From Pedobacter sp. Leaf170 (lineage in GTDB: Bacteria > Bacteroidota > Bacteroidia > Sphingobacteriales > Sphingobacteriaceae), in assembly GCF_920984665.1 (NCBI RefSeq), contig NZ_CAKLBP010000003.1:378960-442959 (forward strand): 64,000 nt of DNA, in the 5' to 3' direction. The notes below the pieces were generated by a model. The model was not told the origin of the DNA, did not search any database, and was given only the letters and a program-made list of their open reading frames with translations. Each line of letters starts with the position of its first letter. Within the stretch, counting starts at the first letter, position 1. The position numbers and the translations under genes are program-made. Below, in pieces: positions 9,263 to 18,182 of this stretch.

Positions 9263-9273
9263 GCAATGAGCTT

Positions 9274-11439
9274 TTACCCACTGTATTTCACTAAATAATC
9301 CTTCCCCTTCTCAATTGCAATTTCAAAAACGCCTTTCGCAACCTCTTTAACCGTTGCGCCTTTAACAACCGGTTTCGAATTACTTTTAAGCTTTAGCGTT
9401 CCCAGGCCAACAGCAGAATTAATTTTGATTTCTTTTTTGTTCATGTAAACAGAAATATCACCGTTTACTGTTGGCACTTTGCCTTCCATCCATTCTAAAC
9501 CGCCTAAACTTGGTTCGATGATATAAGTTTCGTAACCTGCACTAACGGGTCTTACACCTAAATAATATTTCCCTAATAAATAAATCGGACTAGCGCCCCA
9601 AGCATGGCAAAGGCTTTTTCCATATGGGCGGCCATACATTTCTAAATGCTCTATTCCTTTCTTATCAGGATTGTATTCTTCCCAAAATGAAGTTGCGCCC
9701 AATTTCAGCATCCCTCCCCAATAACTTTTCATTTCTTTAAGTACGTAAGATTGTTCGCCCATGGCGCATAATGCTTCCAGCTCGTAAAAACGCATGTATG
9801 GTGTGGTAATTTTGGCTACCTTATCGTTCAGTAATACATTCTTTTTTACGCCTAATTTTTGTTCGGGTGTAAAATAATCGAAGAAAATTCCAAACATATT
9901 AGCATAACGGGTTACGTTATCGGTTTGTTTATTATCAATTCTGCTATGTACTAAGGCATTTTTATTTGGATTCCAGTACAGTTCGAAAATTTTGCTTTTT
10001 AGTTCTTTTGCCTGCTTATCATATTTTGCAAAACCTTCTTCATCATTTGCTAGTTTGGCGCATAAAGCCATGGTTTCTAAACTTCTGGCATATAATAACT
10101 GCTCGAAACTCACTTCGCCATCTTTACTTAATTTATCTGCCCAGTCAATAAAAATCCAATCGCCCGGCATCCATTCTAACAAACCGTTTTTGTTTTTCCT
10201 GCCGTCTATGTAAGTCATAAGCGATTGCATTCTAGGATAAATATCCTGCACAAATTTTTGGTCGCCGGTAAATTTATAATAATCGTAAATTCCTAAAAAC
10301 CAATAGAAAGAATAATCCATAATGGTATTGATGTGTGCTGTAACGGGGTCTTTGCCACGTTGTGCCCATAAAGTTTTCTTAACGGTTGGCGCATCGAAAA
10401 ACGAGTAATAATTCATCAGATAACTTTGATAAGCATCTCCGCTCCACACCCAACGGTCGCGTTTTATACCATCGATAAAAAACTCTCGTGTGTTCAAATG
10501 AAATGTGTATTTCGCTACATCGTAAATTTTGTTTAACTCGGCATCTGATGATTTGAAACTCCCACGCTCGGTAACTGGTGCATACTCGTAAAGCATGGAT
10601 ATCGAATCAACTGTTACATTACCTGAAAATTCACGATTAACATAACGAAAAGCCTTTGAAAGCGGCATGATAGAATCTTTACGCTGTGATAAATCAATAT
10701 CAACATAATCTAAAGTTTCACATTTATCTGTAGAAAGTGCTTCTTCAGGCGATTCTCCGTAGTAAAGACTAACCCTGCCTTTGCCTTTTAATCCATGCAG
10801 TTTTATAAAACCAAAAGTTTCTTTGCCAAAATCTAGCAATTCACCACCATCATGCTTTTTTCTGCTAACCGCAGCCATCGGTTTAGTTGGCAACTTAAAT
10901 TGAGATGGTAATTGTGTTGGGTTGTTTAAATTCCACGAGCCCGCTGAAACAAATGTGGTTCCCGATTTATCTGATACTTTTCCACTTTGGTCTATCCATT
11001 CTTTATCTTCAAATGTTGCCAACCAGGTTTCATCAGAAACAACCGTTTTGCCTTGAACAAAAATTGCCGGAACCGCTGCCTGACTGTAAACTTTTAAGCT
11101 TAATTTATGCTTCCCTGCCGGAATTTTTATCGTTTTTGGAAAGCCTGAAATTGCCTGACCATCAATTTTTACGTTGTATGTTCCTTCTACAAAAAGTTTA
11201 ACATCTTCAGCCTCGGTAAGCGTAAATTCTTTATGAAAATCGACCAACACATAATGGCTATCCATTTTCCAAAATACCGGAAAAAATGACCCCCGCTCTG
11301 TTCTTCGATTTTGCATTGCGTTACTCATGTAAATATCAAAATCGCCCGGGTACCAAATCCACGAGGCTTTTTGAGCAAAAACTGGAGCTACTAAACTCGT
11401 TAGAATTGATAGTAAAAGTATTTTTTTTAAGTTTTTCAT
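9274..11439 (-). CDS. alpha-L-rhamnosidase-like protein, GH78
   Basis: Secreted, 721 aa, signal peptide cleaved near VFAQ (residue 23). N-terminal beta-sandwich regions (about 25-290) precede an (alpha/alpha)6 barrel starting near residue 300. The GH78 acid motif appears in the variant form FFIDGIKRDRWVWSGDAYQ (321-339), where Asp328 takes the place of the Glu in DCPxRxE. Further barrel motifs are LLEWMPGDWIFIDWAD and SFWEEYNPDKKG. The C-terminal beta domain ends MNKKEIKINSAVGLGTLK. Variant GH78 proteins of this shape occur in Bacteroidota rhamnogalacturonan loci. It is the last gene of the long minus-strand run. Rhamnosidase activity is likely but the substrate is unknown. Confidence 0.82.
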   Translation of the reverse strand: MKNLKKILLLSILTSLVAPVFAQKASWIWYPGDFDIYMSNAMQNRRTERGSFFPVFWKMDSHYVLVDFHKEFTLTEAEDVKLFVEGTYNVKIDGQAISGFPKTIKIPAGKHKLSLKVYSQAAVPAIFVQGKTVVSDETWLATFEDKEWIDQSGKVSDKSGTTFVSAGSWNLNNPTQLPSQFKLPTKPMAAVSRKKHDGGELLDFGKETFGFIKLHGLKGKGRVSLYYGESPEEALSTDKCETLDYVDIDLSQRKDSIMPLSKAFRYVNREFSGNVTVDSISMLYEYAPVTERGSFKSSDAELNKIYDVAKYTFHLNTREFFIDGIKRDRWVWSGDAYQSYLMNYYSFFDAPTVKKTLWAQRGKDPVTAHINTIMDYSFYWFLGIYDYYKFTGDQKFVQDIYPRMQSLMTYIDGRKNKNGLLEWMPGDWIFIDWADKLSKDGEVSFEQLLYARSLETMALCAKLANDEEGFAKYDKQAKELKSKIFELYWNPNKNALVHSRIDNKQTDNVTRYANMFGIFFDYFTPEQKLGVKKNVLLNDKVAKITTPYMRFYELEALCAMGEQSYVLKEMKSYWGGMLKLGATSFWEEYNPDKKGIEHLEMYGRPYGKSLCHAWGASPIYLLGKYYLGVRPVSAGYETYIIEPSLGGLEWMEGKVPTVNGDISVYMNKKEIKINSAVGLGTLKLKSNSKPVVKGATVKEVAKGVFEIAIEKGKDYLVKYSG

Positions 11440-11458
11440 GTTGTATGGATTTATGTGT

Positions 11459-11547
11459 CGTCATTTCGACCGTAGCGGAGAAATCTTTGTACCTTTTAGT
11501 CCTGTTAAAAGATTTCTCCATTCCGCTGCGCCTCAGTCGAAATCACG
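11459..11547. repeat. Dispersed inverted repeat, family B
   Basis: Variant repeat: CGTCATTTCGACCGTAGCGG plus AGAAATCTTTG on the left, and an AAGATTTCTCC...CAGTCGAAATCACG right arm. It fills the gap between the symporter and GH78 genes. The same CGTCATTTCGA start occurs at 21221, 28563 and 31709. Confidence 0.8.
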
Positions 11548-11563
11548 ACTTATTTATAATGCA

Positions 11564-13150
11564 CTAATGTCCGTTGAAGAAAATATATAAGGCAATCATA
11601 ATAATGGTTAAAGCGCCGAAAGAAATCCAAACCCTTCGGGTTGGTTTTTCTGTATTTGCTAAGTGTTCTTCATTAATTTTATAAATTGATGGCGATGAAT
11701 CGGTAAGTGTAATTATCACTAATAAAATTGCCAGCAGAGCGAAAATCAAAAAGGATAAAACCAAATAATGTGGCCAAAAATGGTATTCTGAAGATGGAAA
11801 AATCCATAAATAACAAACGCCGATACCTAAACTGATTATTGAGCCTACGGAAAGTGTGAAATTAACCGCCTTTTTACTCGTTCTTTTCCAAAATACCGAT
11901 GATAAAAACACTACTGATAGTGGCGGAGCAATAAATCCAAGCACCGCCTGAAAAATATCAAATAGTTTTAAACCTTGAATGTTATCTATAGCCAAAGCAA
12001 CCAAAATAGCAAATACGCAACCAGCAATAACTGTTAATCTGCCAACCTTAATTATCTGATTGTTGCTTGCCTGAGGATTGATTTTCTTCACGTACACATC
12101 CATCGTAAAAACGGTGCTCAAAGAATTTAAGCAAGAGCCAATTGAGCCAACCAATACTGCAATGAGTACTACAATTACTAAACCATTCATCCCGGGAGGA
12201 AACAATGTAGTTACCATAGTCATGTAGGCCATGTCTGCATTTTCTAAACCAGGATAAAGTAAATAACATAAAATACCGGTTACAATAAATAATGGTAGTG
12301 AAAGTATTTTAAGCCAGCCAATAAAACTAACACCTAACTGACCTTGCTCTAAATTTTTAGCACCCAAAACCGATTGAACCATAGACTGGTCTGTACAAAA
12401 GAATGCAACTGCCGAAACCGGATAACCTAACAAAATTGCATACCATGGATATTGTGGGTCGGTTGCGGGCTGAACCAAATTCCAAAAGTGCTTTGGTGTT
12501 TTTTGGTAGAGTGCAGCAACGCCTCCTACTTTTTCTAAACCCAAATACGTTAACGCTAAAGATACGCAGATGAGCAAAATCATTTGGAATACGTTTACCT
12601 TCGCGATGGCCTTTAATCCTCCAAAAAAGGTAAATAAACCTGCAAAGGCTACAATCACCGTTACCGATTGCCACATCGGCACGCCCAGTATTTGCCTGAC
12701 CAAAACGCCACCAGCAAATAAACCTAATGATAACCAGGAGATTAATATTTTCACTAAAGCGTACCAGGCTAATATGTTTTGAGTAGAATCGCCGTAGCGG
12801 TTGCCCATAAATTCGGGCATGGTGCTTACCTTGGCGGCTAAATATTTTGGCGCAAAAACAATTGCTAAAAGGAAAAGAAAAATAAAAGCATACCATTCAA
12901 AATTTACAGCTACAATACCGGTTGTATAGCCAATACTGGCAAAAGCAACTAACATAGACGGACCTACATTTGTACCCCACATATTGAAGCCGATACTACT
13001 CCAGCCTAATGATTTATTGGCTAAGAATAAATTCTCATCAGTTTTTTTCTTCGAAAAACTAGCCCTATAGCCAATTATCATTAAAATAATGACGTAGGCT
13101 ACAACGATAAAATAATCTAAGCTCGTTAATCGTTCTACAATGTTACTCAT
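11564..13150 (-). CDS. Sodium/solute symporter (SSS family) 1
   Basis: Inner-membrane Na+-coupled transporter, 528 aa, expected to import a released monosaccharide or uronate. Begins MSNIVERLTSLDYFIVVAYV, with no cleaved signal, then about 13-14 hydrophobic helices. SSS features: YFIVVAYVIILMIIGY (TM1), ASIGYTTGIVAVNFEWYA, STMPEFMGNRYG and the sodium-site region VGSIGSCLNSLSTVFTMDVY. It lies between a GH78 gene and an oxidoreductase gene, with repeats in both gaps. The substrate cannot be read from sequence; a paralogue is at 51005-52570. Confidence 0.9.
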   Translation of the reverse strand: MSNIVERLTSLDYFIVVAYVIILMIIGYRASFSKKKTDENLFLANKSLGWSSIGFNMWGTNVGPSMLVAFASIGYTTGIVAVNFEWYAFIFLFLLAIVFAPKYLAAKVSTMPEFMGNRYGDSTQNILAWYALVKILISWLSLGLFAGGVLVRQILGVPMWQSVTVIVAFAGLFTFFGGLKAIAKVNVFQMILLICVSLALTYLGLEKVGGVAALYQKTPKHFWNLVQPATDPQYPWYAILLGYPVSAVAFFCTDQSMVQSVLGAKNLEQGQLGVSFIGWLKILSLPLFIVTGILCYLLYPGLENADMAYMTMVTTLFPPGMNGLVIVVLIAVLVGSIGSCLNSLSTVFTMDVYVKKINPQASNNQIIKVGRLTVIAGCVFAILVALAIDNIQGLKLFDIFQAVLGFIAPPLSVVFLSSVFWKRTSKKAVNFTLSVGSIISLGIGVCYLWIFPSSEYHFWPHYLVLSFLIFALLAILLVIITLTDSSPSIYKINEEHLANTEKPTRRVWISFGALTIIMIALYIFFNGH

Positions 13151-13318
13151 TGGTTTATTTGGTTAGTTTGGTTTTATTTATCTGGCCATGGAAAAACGGA
13201 AAATACACGGAACTTATTAAAGCATCCGTCATTGCGAGGCACGAAGTAATGACGACCGTTATAAGTAATTTTCAATTTTGTTCCTTTTCAGTGTCTTATG
13301 TGTTTCCGTGGCAAAAAA
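13151..13318. repeat. Spacer with a collapsed family-A repeat
   Basis: CGTCATTGCGAGGCACGAAG followed directly by TAATGACG (13227-13254): the left arm runs straight into the last bases of the right arm, as if the centre had been deleted. Flanking it, ccatggaaaaacggaaaatacacgg (about 13184-13208) and gtgtcttatgtgtttccgtggc (about 13291-13312) are a second, degenerate inverted pair. No gene seen. Confidence 0.65.
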
Positions 13319-14404
13319 CTACAATCCTATCGATTCCCTTGTAATGTTATTCGCCTCTAAAATTTCATCAATCTTAACCGGCAAACCTGTTTCCATCGAT
13401 TTATCCATCGCTTGTAAAAGCGCTACAGTTCCGATGCCTTCTTTCAAATCAGGATAAGCCGTAAATTTGTTGTTAATGCTATCTGCAAAATAATCTAAGT
13501 AATTTTGATACTCACCGGCATGATGGCTTTGTCCTTCAAAACGAAAATAATGTTTCAAAGTAGCATCGCCCCAGGTAATTACTTTTTCTTCGCCGGTTTT
13601 GGTGGTTACCGAGTAACGCAATTCGTGGTAATCGGCCTGGCTTGCGCCTTCCGTTCCACGTAAAATACAACTCATGCCACTATCGCGACTAGCAGGTTGC
13701 GTTGGGCCTGTATATGCGCCACTAACACGTGCAATTCTACCATCCTTAGCTTTAAAAATAAAGTGCATGGTATCTTGATTTTTCAAACCCGCCTTTAAGC
13801 CATTTGAACTTAACATTCCATAACCCATTACTTCCTCAATATCAGGCATATACCAACGCACAAAATCAACCGGATGGCTTAAACCGCCATACAACCATTT
13901 AAAAGACTCTTTTAACGACCAGCCTTTCTCTAAAAACCAGCGATGATCGGCGTGGTAATAGCTCTCGATGGTAATCAATTCACCAATCAAACCCTTATCA
14001 AAATCTTTCTTCTGGCGCATTGCCGGTTCAAAAAAACGAGAACTTTGCCCGACAAAAATTTTCCTTCTCGATTTTCTACTCAATTCTAAAAGCTCATTTG
14101 CCTGAGATAAATCATCAATAAAAGGCTTGGTACAAACCACATGTTTACCATGTTGCAAAGCCAGTTTTATATGCTCGAAATGCAAATGGTCTGGCGTGTA
14201 AATCGCAATCATATCGATTTTATCACTGGTTAACATATCCTCATAATTGGTTGTCCAGTTTTGAAAATCAAATTCCAAAGCTCTTTCTTCGCAAAGTTTT
14301 TTATTGGCATCACAAATTTGAATGAGCTTAAATTTTTTGCTCGCCAACGATGCAGAAATTGTACTTCTGCCTTCTCCTAATCCTAAAATTCCTAATCTTA
14401 ACAT
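13319..14404 (-). CDS. Gfo/Idh/MocA-family NAD(P)-dependent oxidoreductase
   Basis: Cytoplasmic sugar or inositol dehydrogenase-like enzyme, 361 aa, no signal peptide. N-terminal Rossmann fold starts LRLGILGLGEGRSTIS (GxGxGxS dinucleotide loop), followed by IYTPDHLHFEHIKLAL and the family's lysine motif as VVCTKPFIDDL (usual EKP, here TKP). The C-terminal half (about residues 130-340) is the alpha/beta substrate domain with HADHRWFLEKGW and LSHPVDFVRWY. Likely acts on a sugar or sugar acid released by the locus and may work with the neighbouring TIM-barrel protein and symporter. Substrate unknown. Confidence 0.88.
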   Translation of the reverse strand: MLRLGILGLGEGRSTISASLASKKFKLIQICDANKKLCEERALEFDFQNWTTNYEDMLTSDKIDMIAIYTPDHLHFEHIKLALQHGKHVVCTKPFIDDLSQANELLELSRKSRRKIFVGQSSRFFEPAMRQKKDFDKGLIGELITIESYYHADHRWFLEKGWSLKESFKWLYGGLSHPVDFVRWYMPDIEEVMGYGMLSSNGLKAGLKNQDTMHFIFKAKDGRIARVSGAYTGPTQPASRDSGMSCILRGTEGASQADYHELRYSVTTKTGEEKVITWGDATLKHYFRFEGQSHHAGEYQNYLDYFADSINNKFTAYPDLKEGIGTVALLQAMDKSMETGLPVKIDEILEANNITRESIGL

Positions 14405-14463
14405 GTTATTGTTTTCTAAGCGTTATTGTTTTTTTCTTTTTTCTGGTCAATATGTTAACCAAT

Positions 14464-14545
14464 CGTCATGCTGAATTTATTTCAGCATCACACATTCTTC
14501 ATAACTACAGCTTTAAGACCCTGAAACAAGTTCAGGGTGATGACC
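14464..14545. repeat. Dispersed inverted repeat, family C
   Basis: CGTCATGCTGAATTTATTTC plus AGCATC (left) and GACCCTGAAACAAGTTCAGG plus GTGATGACC (right), each with its own small internal hairpin. Distinct in sequence from families A and B but placed in the same kind of intercistronic gap. The short plus-strand ORF over it (14350-14550) is not a gene. Confidence 0.75.
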
Positions 14546-14576
14546 GCTAAAGCATGAGTCTTGTCTATTTTTAGTC

Positions 14577-14657
14577 GTCATTTCAAGGCGCAAAGCAATC
14601 TTAATGCGCCAGTAATAGCGATTGTTATAAGAGATTGCTTCCTGCCTCGCAATGACG
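14577..14657. repeat. Dispersed inverted repeat, family A (degenerate left arm)
   Basis: Left arm CGTCATTTCAAGGCGCAAAG plus CAATCTT, right arm AGATTGCTTCCTGCCTCGCA plus ATGACG. Ends 7 bp before the stop codon of the beta-helix gene. Confidence 0.8.
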
Positions 14658-14663
14658 TGTAAA

Positions 14664-17228
14664 TTATTCTATCGGTTTAAAAAACACCCAAACTTCATCA
14701 GCTTTTGTGCCTTCTATTCCTTCCTGATATTTTTTCATTATTTCATTCCATTCATCAACTTTTGGATTATTTAAAGTCGTTTTTGGATTTAAATCATCTA
14801 TTTTTTTCCCTTTCGGGATGCTGATAATCAACATTAATTGCCTGTCGTTTTTAAAAATAGCTAAGCGCTGAAATTCTGCATTGCAAAAGCCTTTTGAAAT
14901 TTCCGGCCATTTTTCGAATTGTGTTTTATGGTACTCCAGATATTCTTGTTGCATCTTTTCATCTTTAACTAAATTGGCAGATAAAATGATATTTTCCCAT
15001 TCAGCTACCGGCTTTTCATTGCAGTTTTTTGCTCTTGTAAATTCATAAAACAGATTATCGTACAGCTTAATTTCTTTAGCATTTAATCGCTTTAAGGTTT
15101 GCTGTAAACTTTCTACTTTTAATGATGAAGAGTAGAGCACAATCCTATTGTTCCATTTGTAAATTTCACCTGGCAAAAGATTATTTTCTTTCGCAAAATT
15201 TTCAAGAACATCATCCGAAGGCTGTTTTTTATCTTCATAAATCAATTCAAAAACAACAGATTTATCTTCGGCAATATTAATTCCACGCTTAGAATAAGCA
15301 GTTTTCTCTTTTAGTAAATACTGATAATTTTGTTCTAAGCCGGCACTTAATTTAATGTTATCAGAAACTTTCGGTCCGTTGCTTGCCCACAAATTACCAG
15401 GCCCGTTGGCGTTCTGGAGGTATTTTTCAGTTGGTGTCCAATTATTTTTGATGGTGAATTGCGACGAGCCTTCATCAGTATAAAGATAAAACCAATGCTC
15501 GGGAAGATGAGCGTAAGGCGCTTTGTAAATGCTATCAATTACGTTTTCAGTGATGAAAGAATTAGGTTGCGCCGATAAGGTATAAATTCCGGCGACATCG
15601 TACATGTGTTTGCCGTAATGATGAATTTTATTTGCGCTGACGTTATTATTTTTCATCGCATTTGTTGTTTTTGTCCAACCCCAACCTAGGCTAATACCTG
15701 AATAGGAAACATTACTAATCTCGTTATGCAGAATTTCTATGCCTTGAACATAACCAGCACCAATGCCAACGGCACCCCAATCCTCATTAGTTACATCGGT
15801 AATAAAATTATTTTCGATTTTATCATTGGTAGATATTTCTCGCTTATCAGATGGATTATAAGGTAAATGAACTTCAGTTGCTTCATCAGAAAAAGTTCCG
15901 ATTAAAATAGCCGAACCGCCAATATCTTTAAATAAATTTCCTTTGATTAAATTACCAGATGTGCCTTTTTTATAATCCAAACCTGTGGAAGCCAGATGTT
16001 CAAAACGACAATTTTCAAACGAGGTATTATTGGCATAAGTAACCTCAACCGCTGATGCAGGTCGGCCAACCCAAGCCTGATTTTCTAACGTAGATTTATC
16101 CTTTGTTCCTGGAATTTTGAGTTTGTAGGCATCCAGCATATACAATCCCGCCTGATGCGGAACGTGACCTTGTTTTGATGGCCTTAACCAAGTAGAATGC
16201 TCGAATGAAATGCCTTTAACACTCACAAATGAAACCGGATTATCAATTGTTCCTTCAATTTTCAAAAGATTTTCGATTGCCGGCGCTACAACTTCTGCAT
16301 TTAGCAAATTTTCTGATGCTTTAGGCCAATAATAAAGCTTGTGATTTTTTAAATCCGCGTACCATTCGCCGGGTTCATTTAAGAATTGAATTGCGTTGCT
16401 TAAGTAAAAAGCAGAATTTCCGGTTTTTTCAGAAATCCAGGGAGCCGGCCATGGGTGCTCAGATTGAATTCTACTTTCGGGTTGCATGAAAGCTAATTCG
16501 GCACTATTACCAACAATTTTAACAAATTTTACCCGAAGATTTGCAATTGCCCACCATTGGTGAATAAGCATTTCCATGCCTTTAATATTAGCCAGATTGA
16601 TGTTACTTTGAAGCGGAATTCTGCAAGTTTGTTTTTCCTTGTCCCACGATAAAATCCTCCCCATAACATCGCCATTATAGTTTTTAGCTCGGGTAGCTTT
16701 ATTTCCATTAACCCAAAGCTGGCGAAATTGTAAGTCGCCTCCATCATAATTCGGCATATCGGTTACCCAAACTTTACCCATAGCTTCTTTAGGTAAGCTT
16801 TGCAGGTTGCCAACAAGTATTTTCCAGCCTTTAATTTTTACACCACCACTTAAAATTACTTTTTCGGTGGCTATAATTTCCGTAGGGCTAGCTTTTGTTC
16901 CAGAGTCTTCAGGACGAAGAACGATGGGCTCATTAAGCTGATAAAAACCTTTTTCGATATAAATTTTTATACCCCCATTGATTGATTTATCATTTAACCG
17001 GCGTAATTCACGAGCTTTTCTAATCGCCGAATGTAGTGTAGCCAATGGATTTTCTCTAGTACCCAAATTAGCATCATTGCCATTTAAAGACACATAAATA
17101 TCTACAGCAGATGCATTTAAACTGAATAACAACAGTGAAGACACTAAAACAAAATATGCTTTAGCTTGATAAATTCTAGGTGAATTAAAACAGTGGTGGT
17201 ATTTTCTATTGCGATACATATTTAGCAT
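14664..17228 (-). CDS. GH141-like right-handed beta-helix protein fused to an L-rhamnose-mutarotase-like domain
   Basis: Secreted, 854 aa. The N-terminus has a long charged stretch before a hydrophobic signal (YFVLVSSLLLFSLNASA, to about residue 41). Residues about 42-640 form a right-handed beta-helix: DIYVSLNGNDANLGTRENPL, IKIYIEKGFYQLNEPIVLRP, then repeated rungs (VEVTYANNTSFENCRFEHLA, GNLIKGNLFKDIGGSAILIG). This pattern resembles GH141, which includes an RG-II alpha-L-fucosidase, but family assignment is tentative. Residues about 655-750 and 750-854 are two ferredoxin-like halves. The last matches L-rhamnose mutarotase: ANLVKDEKMQQEYLEYH, WPEI, VDEWNEIMKKYQ, VWVFFKPIE. The fusion suggests processing of a sugar with rhamno or fuco stereochemistry. 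Confidence 0.75.
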   Translation of the reverse strand: MLNMYRNRKYHHCFNSPRIYQAKAYFVLVSSLLLFSLNASAVDIYVSLNGNDANLGTRENPLATLHSAIRKARELRRLNDKSINGGIKIYIEKGFYQLNEPIVLRPEDSGTKASPTEIIATEKVILSGGVKIKGWKILVGNLQSLPKEAMGKVWVTDMPNYDGGDLQFRQLWVNGNKATRAKNYNGDVMGRILSWDKEKQTCRIPLQSNINLANIKGMEMLIHQWWAIANLRVKFVKIVGNSAELAFMQPESRIQSEHPWPAPWISEKTGNSAFYLSNAIQFLNEPGEWYADLKNHKLYYWPKASENLLNAEVVAPAIENLLKIEGTIDNPVSFVSVKGISFEHSTWLRPSKQGHVPHQAGLYMLDAYKLKIPGTKDKSTLENQAWVGRPASAVEVTYANNTSFENCRFEHLASTGLDYKKGTSGNLIKGNLFKDIGGSAILIGTFSDEATEVHLPYNPSDKREISTNDKIENNFITDVTNEDWGAVGIGAGYVQGIEILHNEISNVSYSGISLGWGWTKTTNAMKNNNVSANKIHHYGKHMYDVAGIYTLSAQPNSFITENVIDSIYKAPYAHLPEHWFYLYTDEGSSQFTIKNNWTPTEKYLQNANGPGNLWASNGPKVSDNIKLSAGLEQNYQYLLKEKTAYSKRGINIAEDKSVVFELIYEDKKQPSDDVLENFAKENNLLPGEIYKWNNRIVLYSSSLKVESLQQTLKRLNAKEIKLYDNLFYEFTRAKNCNEKPVAEWENIILSANLVKDEKMQQEYLEYHKTQFEKWPEISKGFCNAEFQRLAIFKNDRQLMLIISIPKGKKIDDLNPKTTLNNPKVDEWNEIMKKYQEGIEGTKADEVWVFFKPIE

Positions 17229-17258
17229 TCTTTTGGCTTTTCTCTTACCATAAATCTA

Positions 17259-18182
17259 TTAATGAGATTGCTTAGCACCTCGCAATGACGAACTATGATT
17301 TTGAAAAACCGACTTTAAATAGCTTGTATTGGCGGTAAAATTATATTTCACGTTGGTTGGTTGTGTTGCATCTCTGCTTCTTTCAATAACCAGCCAACCG
17401 CTCCAACGCATATCATCAAGGGTTTCCTTAACCTTTAATAAATTGATTTTTGGGTCGTTCTGTAGCCAAACACCGTCTTCATTTGTTGCATGGATTTGGA
17501 TAATATTTTTCCTACCAAGAATCCGTAATTCCTCGTGCAAATCTCTTCCGTTTTTAATCGCGTTTGAGAAGTTGAAATAGCTTTTAACATTTTTAGAACC
17601 AATTTCTTTAAGCAATTTTAGTTCTTCGCGAGCATCTAAGGAAGTTTCTATCCCGATTATAACTCCTGATTTTGCAGCCATCTGTCCGGCAATTTTTAGC
17701 CTCTCGATAATTGCTGGTCGCAATTCTGGATTTTTAACCAAATCGCCCTGAACTCCCAAAGGAAGAAACGCAACTTTGATATTCATCGCCTTGGCAGTAT
17801 CCAAACAATCCTGAATCATTTTTTGATAAGTTGGCCGTGTTGCGAAAGATTGAGCGTAAAAACCGGTCATGGCTAATGAGCAAAACTCCAGATTTAACTC
17901 CTTTGCTTTAGCTAAATATTCATCACGGATTTTTGGGTCGGCCAGTTTATTATCAAATGTTTCTCTATTGCCTAAGCCGCCCATATCCAGTTCCAATCCA
18001 TCTGCACCGATTTCTTTCGCTAATGGTAAAGCACTAATTTTTTGACGCTTAAGAATCATTAAATCGATTACTGCTATTTTATATCTGCTTTTCTTTGCTG
18101 ATGCCAGTAATATATTTGGCAAAAGCAAAGCACCGGTTAGCAAAGCGGCGTTTGAGATAAAAGTTCTCCTGTTTTGCTCCAT
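17259..18182 (-). CDS. Tat-exported xylose-isomerase-like TIM-barrel protein
   Basis: 307 aa, sugar phosphate isomerase/epimerase (AP endonuclease 2) superfamily. The start MEQNRRTFISNAALLTGALL carries a twin-arginine signal, so it is likely folded in the cytoplasm and exported. The barrel shows KEIGADGLELDMGGLG, ELNLEFCSLAM, GVIIGIETSLDAREELKLL (metal-site Glu region) and IIQIHATNEDGVW. Starts immediately after the esterase stop codon (0-bp gap). The last residues, SSSLRGAKQSH, are encoded by the right arm of a family-A repeat (17265-17290), so the original C-terminus was probably replaced. The reaction is unknown; an epimerase or isomerase role on a free sugar is the usual guess. Confidence 0.82.
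   Translation of the reverse strand: MEQNRRTFISNAALLTGALLLPNILLASAKKSRYKIAVIDLMILKRQKISALPLAKEIGADGLELDMGGLGNRETFDNKLADPKIRDEYLAKAKELNLEFCSLAMTGFYAQSFATRPTYQKMIQDCLDTAKAMNIKVAFLPLGVQGDLVKNPELRPAIIERLKIAGQMAAKSGVIIGIETSLDAREELKLLKEIGSKNVKSYFNFSNAIKNGRDLHEELRILGRKNIIQIHATNEDGVWLQNDPKINLLKVKETLDDMRWSGWLVIERSRDATQPTNVKYNFTANTSYLKSVFQNHSSSLRGAKQSH
17265..17290. repeat. Single arm of family-A repeat inside a gene's 3' end
   Basis: AGATTGCTTAGCACCTCGCA plus ATGACG, a right arm without a clear left arm. It overlaps the last codons of the TIM-barrel gene. Confidence 0.75.

Larger units (their letters stand above)
8918..9273. other. 356-bp spacer after the IS element
   Basis: Contains the right end of the IS element, a perfect palindrome at 9041-9075 and one copy of the dispersed inverted repeat at 9181-9262. 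No gene seen. It separates the rightward IS110 gene from the leftward GH78 gene, so both hairpins may serve as terminators. Confidence 0.6.

Noticed and set aside
12357..12896. 179-aa minus-strand ORF
   Set aside because: Shadow frame inside the symporter gene; the symporter frame has clear membrane helices and family motifs.
14350..14550. 66-aa plus-strand ORF ending TLKQVQGDDR
   Set aside because: Translation of the family-C inverted repeat, a non-gene peptide that recurs wherever the repeat occurs.
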